Of a stretch of DNA of 64,000 nt, positions 45,878-55,423 are shown one piece after another. Position 1 is the stretch's first letter, and every line of letters begins with the position of its first letter. The position numbers were made by a program, and so were the translations under genes. Under the pieces are notes generated by a model that ran no database searches, had not been told where the DNA came from, and saw only the letters and a program-made list of their open reading frames with translations. The DNA is from Oopsacas minuta (Eukaryota > Porifera > Hexactinellida > Lyssacinosida > Leucopsacidae), in assembly GCA_024704765.1 (NCBI GenBank), contig JAKMXF010000255.1, positions 62,001 to 126,000 of the forward strand, written 5' to 3'.

Positions 45878-46132
45878 ATAATAAAATAATATATCACTCG
45901 TGAGATCAAGCGCACACTTTCTCAACTATACTCTATCAAATTATAGTTTCACACTTTTAATATTAATTATTTAAGCAACTGATTATTAAAATAGACATTC
46001 TATTCGAGTTTCTTATTTCTTTTAATTTATACAGGGGAAGCCGGTTATAAGAACATGTATTGCTACTCCCAAGGGGGTTCTTATAACCGGCATCCACTGT
46101 ACAAGTATTAAACTGCCTCACCTGTAGTTACA
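45878..46132. other. Intergenic gap with a compact palindrome element
   Basis: The gap between CEP192-like and SURF1 genes. Its main content is the inverted-repeat element at 46030-46101 described separately. Confidence 0.6.
46030..46101. mobile_element. 72-bp inverted-repeat element
   Basis: The left terminus TACAGGGGAAGCCGGTTATA and right terminus TATAACCGGCATCCACTGTA pair over about 25 bases with three mismatches, around a 20-base loop, bounded by TA. It is a minimal MITE. Confidence 0.8.
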
Positions 46133-46912
46133 ATGGTGACTAATAGGAAGCTAATTAAAATTGGTATCGTGGTATTTGCACTGAATGGGATAGTCCTTGC
46201 ACAAGTTGCAATCATTGAATTAAGGTCTAGGAAAGCTCAGAAGTACATGAAACAAATGAAACAAGACTCAATCCCAATCCCTGTAGACCTGAAGGATCGA
46301 GTTGGTGAATTGCTTGGTTCTCGTGTTTCCCTCACTGGTTGTTATGACCACGCATCAGAAATGTATTTATGCCCTCGCTACTTTATAACAGAACACATGG
46401 AAGCAACTCCTTATAAGGAAAATCACATCGGTATAAACGTTATAACTCCATTCTATTGTAATGAGCTGAAATCTAGTGTTCTTATAAACAGAGGGTGGAT
46501 ACCTAAACAGCTGAGGGACCCTAGTACACGAGAAGAGGGACAGATTGAAGGAGATATACCATTAATAGGTGTGGTTACACAACCTCCTAAAGTTATAAAA
46601 CAAACTAAACAAAACAAACCTGATCTTAACAAATGGGAATATATTGATGTAGAAAATATGGCAATAATGCATAACACAGAACCTATACTATTAGATTGTA
46701 GTTATGAAGCTTCTACACCCGGGGGACCTATTGGAGGACAACATGATTTTGGGATATCTAAGGACCCGAAAGATTACTTTGGGCATTGGTACGCTTATAT
46801 TTCTACTGGAGGATTAGTCCTGTATCTTTCTTATTGTGTGTTCATGTTTTTTGGCAGACGAGCACGGTTTCATTATAAGAGTAGTACTATAACGGCTAAA
46901 GATTCTAGATAG
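46133..46912 (+). CDS. SURF1-like cytochrome oxidase assembly factor, divergent copy
   Basis: Intronless, 259 residues. It has an N-terminal membrane segment (residues 9-27), a central SURF1 domain with NVITPFYCNELKSSVLINRG, WIPKQLRDPSTREEGQIEGD and NKWEYIDVENMA, and a C-terminal membrane segment. SURF1 acts in the mitochondrial inner membrane in early assembly of complex IV. This copy is the divergent one of a tandem pair. The hallmark GTWQ..R.KWK block after the first membrane helix is gone (ALNGIVLAQVAIIELRSR). The end motif N.H..Y...WYGL is altered to KDPKDYFGHWYA. Its frame is intact, so a specialised function is more likely than decay. Confidence 0.85.
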   Translation: MVTNRKLIKIGIVVFALNGIVLAQVAIIELRSRKAQKYMKQMKQDSIPIPVDLKDRVGELLGSRVSLTGCYDHASEMYLCPRYFITEHMEATPYKENHIGINVITPFYCNELKSSVLINRGWIPKQLRDPSTREEGQIEGDIPLIGVVTQPPKVIKQTKQNKPDLNKWEYIDVENMAIMHNTEPILLDCSYEASTPGGPIGGQHDFGISKDPKDYFGHWYAYISTGGLVLYLSYCVFMFFGRRARFHYKSSTITAKDSR

Positions 46913-47054
46913 TATATTGTGTGTTTATTGCGATCAAATAAAATAGAAATTTCGTATACCCAGATATTTATTTTGAGCAAATAATTGCAAATTTTTAATC
47001 CGAAGTTCTGTCTGCTTAAAATGCACTATTATTGTTGTGTTTAGTGAAAGTAAG

Positions 47055-47804
47055 ATGAACATTACAGCAAAGTTACGTAGACGTCTGTACATAATCCCAG
47101 TAACTACGTTTATACTGGGTACATGGCAGATATATCGGTTACGATGGAAACTCGATTTAATCTCCAAAATGAAGGATCGAACTACTAGAGAACCTATTCC
47201 CATTCCATCAGACCTCAAGCACCGTTGTCAAGAGCTTCTCTACTCCCATGTATCCCTCAGTGGTAATTACGACCATTCATCTGAGCTATATCTATTCCCT
47301 AGGCCATTCAATGCAGATAGAATAGCATTACCAACATACAGACCCAATCATCCAGGTATTCAGGTGATTACTCCATTCTACTGCAATGAACTTAAAGCTA
47401 GGATTCTAGTTAACAGAGGTTGGATACCTAAACAACAGAAGAACCCAAACACACGTCAAGAAGGACAGCTGCAGGGGGAGGTAACATTAGTAGGGATGGT
47501 AAGGGATAGCTCAAAAAGTTTCGTGTACAGTGGTAAGAATCGTCCTGAGATTAACGAATGGCAGTATGTAGATGTTAACGAGATGTCAGGTATTTGTGGT
47601 ACTGAGCCGATTATACTGGATTGTAGCTATGAGAGCTCAATACAGGGAGGGCCAATAGGAGGACAAACTAATATTAACATCAGGAATAAGCATGTGGAGT
47701 ATATATGTGTATGGTATGGACTCACTGTAGTTATTGGCTATATTTTGTTCAAGTCTAGAGCTAGTCTCCCTAGGAAACAGTTCCCATTGATTAGAAATAA
47801 ATAA
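47055..47804 (+). CDS. SURF1: SURF1 cytochrome oxidase assembly factor, canonical copy
   Basis: Intronless, 249 residues from ATG 47055. LGTWQIYRLRWKLDLI is the SURF1 signature after the first membrane helix. It also has VNRGWIPKQQKNPNTRQEGQ, NRPEINEWQYVDVNEM and RNKHVEYICVWYGLTVVIGY, with the second membrane helix at the C-terminus. It lies 142 bp downstream of the divergent copy on the same strand, clearly a tandem duplicate; the two share the central block almost residue by residue. It probably provides the ancestral complex IV assembly role. Confidence 0.94.
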   Translation: MNITAKLRRRLYIIPVTTFILGTWQIYRLRWKLDLISKMKDRTTREPIPIPSDLKHRCQELLYSHVSLSGNYDHSSELYLFPRPFNADRIALPTYRPNHPGIQVITPFYCNELKARILVNRGWIPKQQKNPNTRQEGQLQGEVTLVGMVRDSSKSFVYSGKNRPEINEWQYVDVNEMSGICGTEPIILDCSYESSIQGGPIGGQTNINIRNKHVEYICVWYGLTVVIGYILFKSRASLPRKQFPLIRNK

Positions 47805-47901
47805 TTTTAGGTATTAAAATGTTAAAACAGTTTCAAATGCAATAATAACAGGATAGAGGATAATGTCTTTTAGTGTACAATGGTTGGGTAATTAGGTTTG
47901 T

Positions 47902-50119
47902 ATGGCATCTGCAGACTCAGCTCCTTGCGAGAAGAATGGAGTAAAGAAGTCTCGTGCTCAGAAGAGAAGAGATAAGAAGGCAGCAGAAGAGGGACGTATT
48001 AACGAGTTGATAGCAGAATTGGATATGATACAGTCTGATGGTGATATAGAGATGGAACAGCTGATGCTAGTACTATCTCCACTAAACTTAAAGACTATCG
48101 ATATTAAGCCAGGTGAGTATGAGTGCAATTTATGATTTAATAATTTGCAAATATTTACGTTATACTACTCTAGATGGAGACTGTATGTACTCTGCCCTGT
48201 CTCACCAACTCGTGGTTGTTAGAGGCGATAAAGTGAGTGTACAACAGCTGAGGAGGAAGTGTGCTGAATACATGCGATCAAATAAACCACATTTCATACA
48301 GTTTATGTTGAAAATGACAGAATCATTCGAGGAATATTGCGAAAAGGTAAATTATAATTTCATAATATTTCTAATAATAAAGATTATTATTCATCTTTAA
48401 ATATGACAACACTTGTAATATAATACATTAAAGATAGCTATTATTATAGCATTTAAATACAATCTCACTCCTTATATCATATTCATATAGTAAACTATTG
48501 CATATTACTATTGAGAATATTTATGGCAACACGAGTAGCAGCAGTAGGAGAACTGATGTGTGTGGATGAGTTAGAGAGGAATCTAACAGATCTGACTAAC
48601 CACGTGCAGGGAGAGAAAGAGAAAGTGAGTAGTAACTTCCAGCAGTTACACAGTCTGTTAGTTGTGAGGGAGCACAGTCTGTTACAAGAGATGGATGAGG
48701 TTGTTATGAGAGCGAGACAAGAGTTCAATGAGAAGAGAGAGCTCCTCCAGGAACTGTGCACAGCCAGAGAAGGACTACAGAGAGACTTGAAAAAGAACAA
48801 ATTAAATGAAGTACTCGAGAAGAATCTAAGTACACTAAAAGATAAGATCGGAGAGGAAGTAGAAAGGGGTGTGGATGTGGGGTGGGTAGAGTTGTATTGG
48901 GAGAAGGAAGAGCTAGAACAATTAATTAATATTATTGGTAAGGTTACGATTTTGAAAGAAAAACCATTCAAAACTGAGGATTATACTCTCAAATTATTTC
49001 CTGTCTGGTCCCGTGAAGGAACAGGTCCTGGTGAGATTGAAAATCCTATGCAAGTAGTGATCGACAGTACAACACAAAATTTATATGTAGTTGATGCAAG
49101 TGCTAACATAATCCAAGTATTCGGTAAGATAGGTATCCATCTTCATAAAATACCAACTCCACCATCTCCTGTTGGTATATCAGTAACAGATGATTATATT
49201 TATGTGTCAACTAAAGATCAACTTGAGAAGATAAGTAAAGGTAACAACGAATCGGTTGGATCAGGTAAAACTGAGAATGAAATTTGGGGAATTGATATTG
49301 ACAAGAACACGAATAATATTTATGGATGTGAGCATGAGAAAAAGTCTGTTATAGTGTTTGACGAAAATCTCAAATTTGTTAAGAGAATCGCTCTTAAATC
49401 TCCTCAAATCAAGTCCAATACAAAAACAAACAGTGTCAAACTTTATCAAGATAATTTGTACGTCATGTTTGGAGGATTTCCTCCTTTCCATCTACAAATA
49501 TTCTCTCTAGAAGGAGAGCTAGTGAGGTGTTTGATAGAAGAAAATGAGATTGAGTGGAGCTACTTTTTCTCAATCGATCAATTGGGGAATATTATCGTAG
49601 CAGATTGGTTGAGGGGAGGAAATCAAATCAAAATATTCTCTAACAAAGGAGAAGTAATACATACTATCAGTGACGATATGCTACCAGGTGATCAGAAGTT
49701 CGATTTCCCTCGAGGAGTAGCGGTCGATAAATCCAATAAAATCATTGTAGCTCAGAAAAACAAGAAATGTAGTCTACAAGCTTTCTAAGCTCAAAACTTA
49801 GTTATTTATTTATTAGCAAAATCTAATAGACAATTATTATATTTGTATTAGCTGTTTGAATTGCATTAGTTTATGAGTCTCGTTTTGCAGTTTTCTGGGA
49901 TAATGTTAATGTTTCTAGGTTGAGGATTCTACTGAGTGGGGAGGTCACATCGAGTTAGAAGCTCTCTCTCAAACTCTACAAGCACAAATACACGTCTACC
50001 AAGCTGGAGGAGCTACCCAGATTATCGGAGAATCATTTCCAGCTCCCTTTCTTCTATTATCTTATCACAAACACCAATTCCATCTGGGAGAGCATTACAA
50101 TTCTATTGTTAAGAGTTAA
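47902..50119 (+). CDS. OTUD6B: OTUD6-type OTU deubiquitinase
   Basis: Exons 47902-48112, 48174-48346 and 49919-50119 sum to 585 bases, giving 194 residues. Exon 1 has the KSRAQKRRDKKAAEEGRINE block of OTUD6. Exon 2 starts with the OTU catalytic DGDCMYSALSHQL. Exon 3 has TEWGGHIELEALSQTLQAQI, then GESFPAPFLLLSYHKH and the catalytic His in GEHYNSIV. Cys and His of the OTU catalytic site are present, so activity is expected. It is shorter than human OTUD6B because the N-terminal coiled part is reduced. Intron 2 (48347-49918) contains the second coiled-coil/NHL gene on the same strand. A- or B-type assignment is not resolved; the symbol is the closest family name. Confidence 0.9.
48523..49788 (+). 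CDS. Coiled-coil/NHL-repeat protein, copy 2 (nested in OTUD6 intron 2)
   Basis: Intronless, 421 residues from ATG 48523, with its own start and stop inside the OTUD6 intron on the same strand. Layout equals copy 1: coiled coil (residues 1-150) then NHL propeller (GEIENPMQVVIDSTTQNLYV, ANIIQVFGKIG, FFSIDQLGNIIVADWL). Relative to copy 1, residues 1-90 differ at only a handful of positions, and even third codon positions are nearly the same. The propeller differs at roughly a third of positions. No RING or B-box. Sense-nested expression would need its own promoter in the 176 bp before the ATG. Confidence 0.88.
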   Translation: MATRVAAVGELMCVDELERNLTDLTNHVQGEKEKVSSNFQQLHSLLVVREHSLLQEMDEVVMRARQEFNEKRELLQELCTAREGLQRDLKKNKLNEVLEKNLSTLKDKIGEEVERGVDVGWVELYWEKEELEQLINIIGKVTILKEKPFKTEDYTLKLFPVWSREGTGPGEIENPMQVVIDSTTQNLYVVDASANIIQVFGKIGIHLHKIPTPPSPVGISVTDDYIYVSTKDQLEKISKGNNESVGSGKTENEIWGIDIDKNTNNIYGCEHEKKSVIVFDENLKFVKRIALKSPQIKSNTKTNSVKLYQDNLYVMFGGFPPFHLQIFSLEGELVRCLIEENEIEWSYFFSIDQLGNIIVADWLRGGNQIKIFSNKGEVIHTISDDMLPGDQKFDFPRGVAVDKSNKIIVAQKNKKCSLQAF

Positions 50120-50229
50120 CAACAGCCATGCCATTAATAAATATACATATGTATTATTATAGAATTTGATAAATTACACATGTGACAATATGATAAATAG
50201 CATAAGCATATCAGGTTCAATGATAAGCT

Positions 50230-51009
50230 CTAATCAGTAGACAACAGTTTATATTTGTCTCTCAATACAGCTAATGTATTCTCCATAGCACACCCCTGTC
50301 TTATTATCTGATATCTTCCATTAGTAGACAGATCTACTACAGTAGACCCGTCCTTAGAACCAGTTCCCACCCTTCCTGCATCAATAACTAAATCTAGCTT
50401 TTCCCATAACGGTTTAAACTCCTCGACAGTTGTACTGCTTGTCTGTGAGCTGTAATTAGCACTTGTTAGAGCTAGTGGGTAGCTGCAAATAACTGCTAGA
50501 TCCTGTATATATGAGAACTTTGGTATTCTGATCCCTACCTTACTGTGAGTAGGGTTTAGATCTGGGTTAAGCTCTGGGCTACGTTCGAACACTAGAGTAA
50601 CAGGGCCAGGCAGTAGGTCATGCAGTAGGTCATTGTCTACTGATACTTTACAAATATGACTAATACTCTCTACTGTAGGTACACAAATCGCTAGAGGCTT
50701 ACTCTCTGCACGACCTAAATAATAAGTAATATTATAGCTATCAATTTGCATAGCAAATCTGCGAAATATATTACCTTTCAATTCATAAATATTCTTCACT
50801 GCATTACTAATGGATGCGAGACAAGCAATACCATATATGGTATCAGTAGGTACACCGATTAATCCTCCATCCTCCAGTACTTTAGCTGTCTCTTCCAATG
50901 CGTTATTATACTCCTTAGTATCTCTTGATAAACCCGAAACTCTTATAATTTTACTCAAAGGTTTAGCAACAAAATCAGCCATATTTCTTGCGAATATATT
51001 TGTTAGCAT
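50230..51009 (-). CDS. YRDC: YRDC/Sua5-type threonylcarbamoyl-AMP synthase
   Basis: Two exons, 51009-50775 and 50714-50230, give 239 residues. GGLIGVPTDTIYGIACLA is the family start of the nucleotide site, YELKGRAESKPLAICVP carries the conserved Lys..Arg pair, and LPGPVTLVFER, KVGIRIP and LALTSANYS complete the fold. The enzyme makes threonylcarbamoyl-AMP for the t6A modification of ANN-decoding tRNAs, in cytosol and/or mitochondria. The N-terminal MLTNIFARNM could be a weak mitochondrial signal. The 60-bp intron (50715-50774) is a multiple of three and lacks a stop, so unspliced message would still be open but would insert 20 residues into the active-site KGR block. Confidence 0.93.
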   Translation of the reverse strand: MLTNIFARNMADFVAKPLSKIIRVSGLSRDTKEYNNALEETAKVLEDGGLIGVPTDTIYGIACLASISNAVKNIYELKGNIFRRFAMQIDSYNITYYLGRAESKPLAICVPTVESISHICKVSVDNDLLHDLLPGPVTLVFERSPELNPDLNPTHSKVGIRIPKFSYIQDLAVICSYPLALTSANYSSQTSSTTVEEFKPLWEKLDLVIDAGRVGTGSKDGSTVVDLSTNGRYQIIRQGCAMENTLAVLRDKYKLLSTD

Positions 51010-51106
51010 AAATCTTGTCTTGTTAGATTCCTAAGTTTCTAACCAACCTTATTAATCAAATAATTAATACTTTCATCATAAAATTCAATTACGTATAATA
51101 CTTAAG

Positions 51107-51238
51107 TACAGTCATTTACAGTTATACCGAAGCTCAAGGAACCGCGAATATTCCTTCTATATAATCAGTGTAATTATTTTACGGTTTGGGGGCCATATCA
51201 GACGATTTTAGACTTCGATACAGCAGGAGTTGACTGTA
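51107..51238. mobile_element. Family A inverted-repeat element
   Basis: TACAGT..TTACAGTTATACCGAAGC at the left, TTCGATACAGCAGGAGTTGA and CTGTA at the right; it shares the TTTGGGGGCCATAT middle with the copy at 30076. It lies between YRDC and DGAT1, which are transcribed away from each other, so it sits in a shared promoter gap of about 265 bp. Confidence 0.72.
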
Positions 51239-51274
51239 CTTGATACTTCCATTTATCAGTTATCTAGCTTCTAA

Positions 51275-53616
51275 ATGAGTAGAGAAATTACACAGACGCT
51301 TACAATGCAAGAACCAAGCCACACGGCCCCTGTCTCCAAAGAGTACACTGTTGGAAATAAGAGGAAAATGTTCACAAGACAAGAATCTCTTGTCAAGCTA
51401 TTAAAACCGTAAGAAACAATAAAATATTATTTAATTACACAATTTATAAATCACTTTATGTAGATGCCACAGTGTAGCAGATTCTCTTCTCTCTGCTCAA
51501 AATAAGTTTGAGATGAACTATAGAGGAATTGTAACCTGGGTCATAATTATTCTGGTATATTCACAGTAAACAAGTAAACAAACAAACAATATGATCATAC
51601 AATCCTTTAGTTCTGTTCAAACGTAAAGAATGCCTTCAGTAACATATCCAAATATGGTATCCGTGTACGACCTCTGGGGGTCTATACTTGGTGTGTGGAG
51701 TTCTTTATGGATCCTTACAATTGGCCGTGTATATGCCTACTGTTAGGTTAGTGTATAGACAATATCTATATCGTGACGTCATGATTATATGTAATATTAT
51801 TAACAGGATATCCCATTGTTGTAACCGTCATTTTACAAGTTGAGAAACTTCTAAGTCAGGTAAATTTCATATACCGGTATATTATTCTGAGAATTGTTCG
51901 GTACACTTAATATAAATTATTCTAGAAACGGATTAGTCCAAATCTCGGAGTTATAATTCATTCAATAACCTTCTCTGCTATACTCGGAGTACCAGCTGGA
52001 GTTCTTTTCAGTGTTCAGCATTCTCCAAGTGAGCTATACATACACATACAAACAGTAAACAAATAATAATAATGTATACAATAAACGTATATTTGTAGTT
52101 GCTGCATTCTTCATCCTACTCGGCTACTCTATCTTATGGCTGAAAATGATCTCGTATGTAGAGGTGAATCACTGGGAGAGAGAGATGATTAAAGGCAATT
52201 ATAACTCTACAAAGACAAGTGAGTATATTATCCGTGATAGCTATACATTAGCTAAATTAATTCAATCCCATAGTGAAGAATGAGAGCACTAAAGAGACGC
52301 TTGTTACATACCCAAACAACCTCAATTACAGAGGTAATAAATATCATTAACGCTATGTGGGTATTAAGCAGTATTCTATTAGATATTATATACTTCGTGT
52401 TTGTACCCACTCTCTGTTACGAGCTTAACTTCCCAAGAACAGAGAAGATACGGATTGGATTTATGTTCAGAAGACTAGCAGAGTTCATTCTTCTTTTCCA
52501 GCTATTAATATTCCTTGTACAACAGGTATACAAGTATTCTAAAATGTGTCATTTGTATATGACATTCAATGTTAATTCATTATTTTAGTGGGTCATACCT
52601 GGAATTGAGAGTTCTATGAAACCGCTTAGAGTGAGTTTAATAAACCATTAAATATACACAAAATAGTCTGAATGTAAATGTATTATACTTTTAGGATATG
52701 GAATTGCATCGATTGGTAGAGAGATTATTCAGTTTAGCGGTTTGTTAACCTTTATTTGATTTTAATAATTATTTATTTGATAATTAAAAGTATCTTCAAC
52801 AGATTCCAAACCATTTTATTTGGCTGATCATGTTCTATGGATATTTCCATTGCTTTTTCAACTTCTTAGGCGAAGCAACTAGGTTTGGAGATCGACGATT
52901 TTACAGAGATTGGTGGTTAGTTCATCAATCTATCTATCTACAGTAGAACTCGGATAGGACATTCCCTCTCGGGAAACAAAATTCAGTATGTACTAACTGA
53001 AGTACATGCACGTCTTATCCGAATATTGTTCCTATACAATTAGACAAAAATTGGTGATCTTCATTGTAGGAATGCACAGACCATCAGGGAGTTCTGGACA
53101 CATTGGAACGTTCCAACACACAGATGGCTAGTTAGGTAATACTCATAACTACTACTGATACTTAATTCTACTGTAATTATTACATGAATTGCTAGACATG
53201 TATACAAACCAATGCTATCACAAGGCTATTCAAAGAGAACTTCATTCTTTTTTGTGTTTCTACTATCAAGCTTTTTCCATGAGGTATTACATATATATTA
53301 AAAACATGCAAATCTATAAATATTTATTATAATATCATATCTACTTTGTCTAGTATCTTGTCAGCATACCTCTGAGAATGCTCAGATTGTGGGCTTTCAT
53401 TGGCATGTTAATTCAAGTGAGTTATGTGACGTAGCTACGTCACTTTGATAAACACAATCATTCTATTTATAACTTATACTTCCTAAGGTTCCGTTTTCTT
53501 TGATAACTGAGATGTTTTTCAAAGGAGATTATGGTAACGGAGCTATGTGGTTCTCCATCATAGTAGGACAGCCTGCTATTATTCTGATGTATGTACACGA
53601 CTATTTCTACTTATAA
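51275..53616 (+). CDS. DGAT1: Diacylglycerol O-acyltransferase 1
   Basis: Fifteen short exons, about 460 residues: 51275-51408, 51464-51554, 51611-51746, 51807-51859, 51926-52028, 52099-52218, 52274-52333, 52383-52525, 52589-52630, 52695-52739, 52802-52915, 53070-53135, 53196-53283, 53354-53416 and 53488-53616. Membrane-bound O-acyltransferase family. CHSVADSLLSAQNKF and NYRGIVTWVIIIL open the protein. FVPTLCYELNFPR, FGDRRFYRDWWN (FYxDWWN acyl-CoA/DAG motif), HWNVPTHRWLVRHVYKPML, SSFFHEYLVSIPLRM (catalytic His) and GQPAIILMYVHDYF are the DGAT1 hallmarks. It makes triacylglycerol in the ER. Intron 11 contains an inverted-repeat element. Confidence 0.96.
52941..53042. mobile_element. Inverted-repeat element in DGAT1 intron 11
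   Basis: TACAGTAGAACTCGGATAGG at the left and CGTCTTATCCGAATATTGTT at the right make an imperfect inverted pair (ATCCGA core), similar to pogo-type ends. Non-coding. Confidence 0.5.
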
Positions 53617-53863
53617 CACCGCCTCGAATAGAAACTTTAAATAATTAGCAGTGCATAAAGTAGATATACGTGTCTATTGCGATTTTAATTGGAAATTCTA
53701 TTTGTAATTTTGAGTGATTTATCGGATGGAAATTGAGATTTTGTATTGTATTATATTCATTATTGTTTGGAGATTTTAAACATAAAATAAGAAATTTTCT
53801 ATTCTTTAATTAGGTTTATTACTAGAAAGTGAAATCGAGCATGTATAGTATCTAAAAAGTTAT

Positions 53864-55192
53864 TTAAATACTATGTCCCATGATGACGTCACTGCTATCT
53901 TCCACACTAACATCACCGTTCAAGACATGGCTTAGACTAGCCATGTCAGTTGCAATCAGATAACTGAGAGAGATAACTTTCTCAAACCAGAATGCATTGT
54001 TGCCATTCGGAGTTGCAATGTTTGAATTCGGAACGAATTTGTTTTCAACTTTTGTTTCTTTATGCGTGGGTTTATCCTTCAGAAAATAAGGCAAGTTATC
54101 AACCACACACGCACACTTCCAATCAGGTATCATACTAGCCCAGTATACATCTGACTGTAGACTATCTCCAGCATATAACACACTAGGATTATCTTTATTT
54201 GTGAAGCTACGTAGGAACTTACTTAAATGATCAATATTTCCTTGAGTGTATACACCTCCAATCTCAATCACATCGGCTTCCGTCTTACCATCTATCAGGG
54301 AGAGTTTGTACAATAATTGTCCAATGTTCTTAAAATATTTGGGTTTTCTAGCCTGTGAAATAATAACTGTAAACAGTTCTCTCCATTCTTCACCATATAC
54401 TATCTTCATTATATTATTAGCATATTCATAGCCAGAAGATGTGAGTAGGAACACACACTTGCCGTTTGCCTTGAGTGACTTGATTGTGTCGATAGTATTC
54501 TTCTCAACTTTTTTCACGAATTTGTCAGAATTTTGTATACACATATTGTAAAAGGATGATTTCTCCGTTTCTCTATAAAATTGTACATATGCTTTCATCA
54601 AATTCTTGAAAGTATGAACGAACTCTTCTCTCTTATCCTCAACTTTTGTTTTTGAGTTCTTTATTGATTCTATGAGACAGGCAAATATCCCAGCACCTGG
54701 AGTACCAAATTCACTATCAAGTATAAAGTATGTACCGATCTCTAGCTTGTCAGGATTGGGGTAGTTACCCAAGGCGTATGACATAAACACTTTATCCCAC
54801 TCTTTCCAGGTACCAGCTCCGTAAATTTCAGTTCGTTCCTCATCTGTTAAAGCTGTTAGCCCGTAGAATGCCTGTACTATAACTCCATCTTTATCGGCTT
54901 GTAGGACATGCCCAGTGTCTGCCTGCAGAATCACCCCTCTAAAAAACATATGTTTTATTTGCTCATAGGGAAGGAATACATCTTTTGAAATGTTATAAGA
55001 TTCTATCATATACTCCTGTATGTATTTGTATACTTTCTCCATTTTGTAATCTCTGTGGTACTCAAGTAGTGTGTGATCCATGTCGAATCCGTAAGCATCG
55101 AAATCACTGGGACTTTTTGATAGTTTCCTCCTCTTCTCATTAGGTGGATTATCAATTGTATGTGTTAGGGTATCAGGTCTTAGAAGAGACAT
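53864..55192 (-). CDS. NT5DC1: NT5DC1-like HAD-family 5'-nucleotidase protein
   Basis: Intronless, 442 residues from ATG 55192. HAD motif I is FDMDHTLLEY, with both Asp present. Further family blocks are YGAGTWKEWDKVFMSYALG, CVFLLTSSGYEYAN (motif II), ISQARKPKYF (motif III Lys), GGVYTQGNIDHLSKFL and YAGDSLQSDVYWA (motif IV). The YTQGN block and the spacing match NT5DC1 rather than NT5C2. Biochemical substrate of NT5DC1 is not established; a Mg-dependent phosphohydrolase is predicted. It is convergent with DGAT1, with 247 bp between the stops. A family A element sits just upstream (55234-55354). Confidence 0.88.
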   Translation of the reverse strand: MSLLRPDTLTHTIDNPPNEKRRKLSKSPSDFDAYGFDMDHTLLEYHRDYKMEKVYKYIQEYMIESYNISKDVFLPYEQIKHMFFRGVILQADTGHVLQADKDGVIVQAFYGLTALTDEERTEIYGAGTWKEWDKVFMSYALGNYPNPDKLEIGTYFILDSEFGTPGAGIFACLIESIKNSKTKVEDKREEFVHTFKNLMKAYVQFYRETEKSSFYNMCIQNSDKFVKKVEKNTIDTIKSLKANGKCVFLLTSSGYEYANNIMKIVYGEEWRELFTVIISQARKPKYFKNIGQLLYKLSLIDGKTEADVIEIGGVYTQGNIDHLSKFLRSFTNKDNPSVLYAGDSLQSDVYWASMIPDWKCACVVDNLPYFLKDKPTHKETKVENKFVPNSNIATPNGNNAFWFEKVISLSYLIATDMASLSHVLNGDVSVEDSSDVIMGHSI

Positions 55193-55233
55193 TTTGTTTC
55201 TAACTGAACTAGTATTACAAGCTTGATTGTAGG

Positions 55234-55354
55234 TACAGTCAACTCCTGTTATATCTATAGCGGAATTAGACAACCAATGAATTGTATGCTACTTTGAGGG
55301 TTCTGGACTATATTTGTATAAGTTCAGACTTTGATATAACGGGAATTGATTGTA
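55234..55354. mobile_element. Family A inverted-repeat element, complete
   Basis: Starts TACAGTCAACTCCTGTTATA and ends TGATATAACGGGAATTGATT GTA; TA-bounded, 121 bp, one of the best preserved copies. It lies 40 bp upstream of the NT5DC1 start and may contribute promoter sequence. Confidence 0.78.
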
Positions 55355-55423
55355 TAATAATAATAATGGGAAGTAACAATATGCAAAAATGGCGAACCAT
55401 CAAAACTAAATCAAAATAAATTA

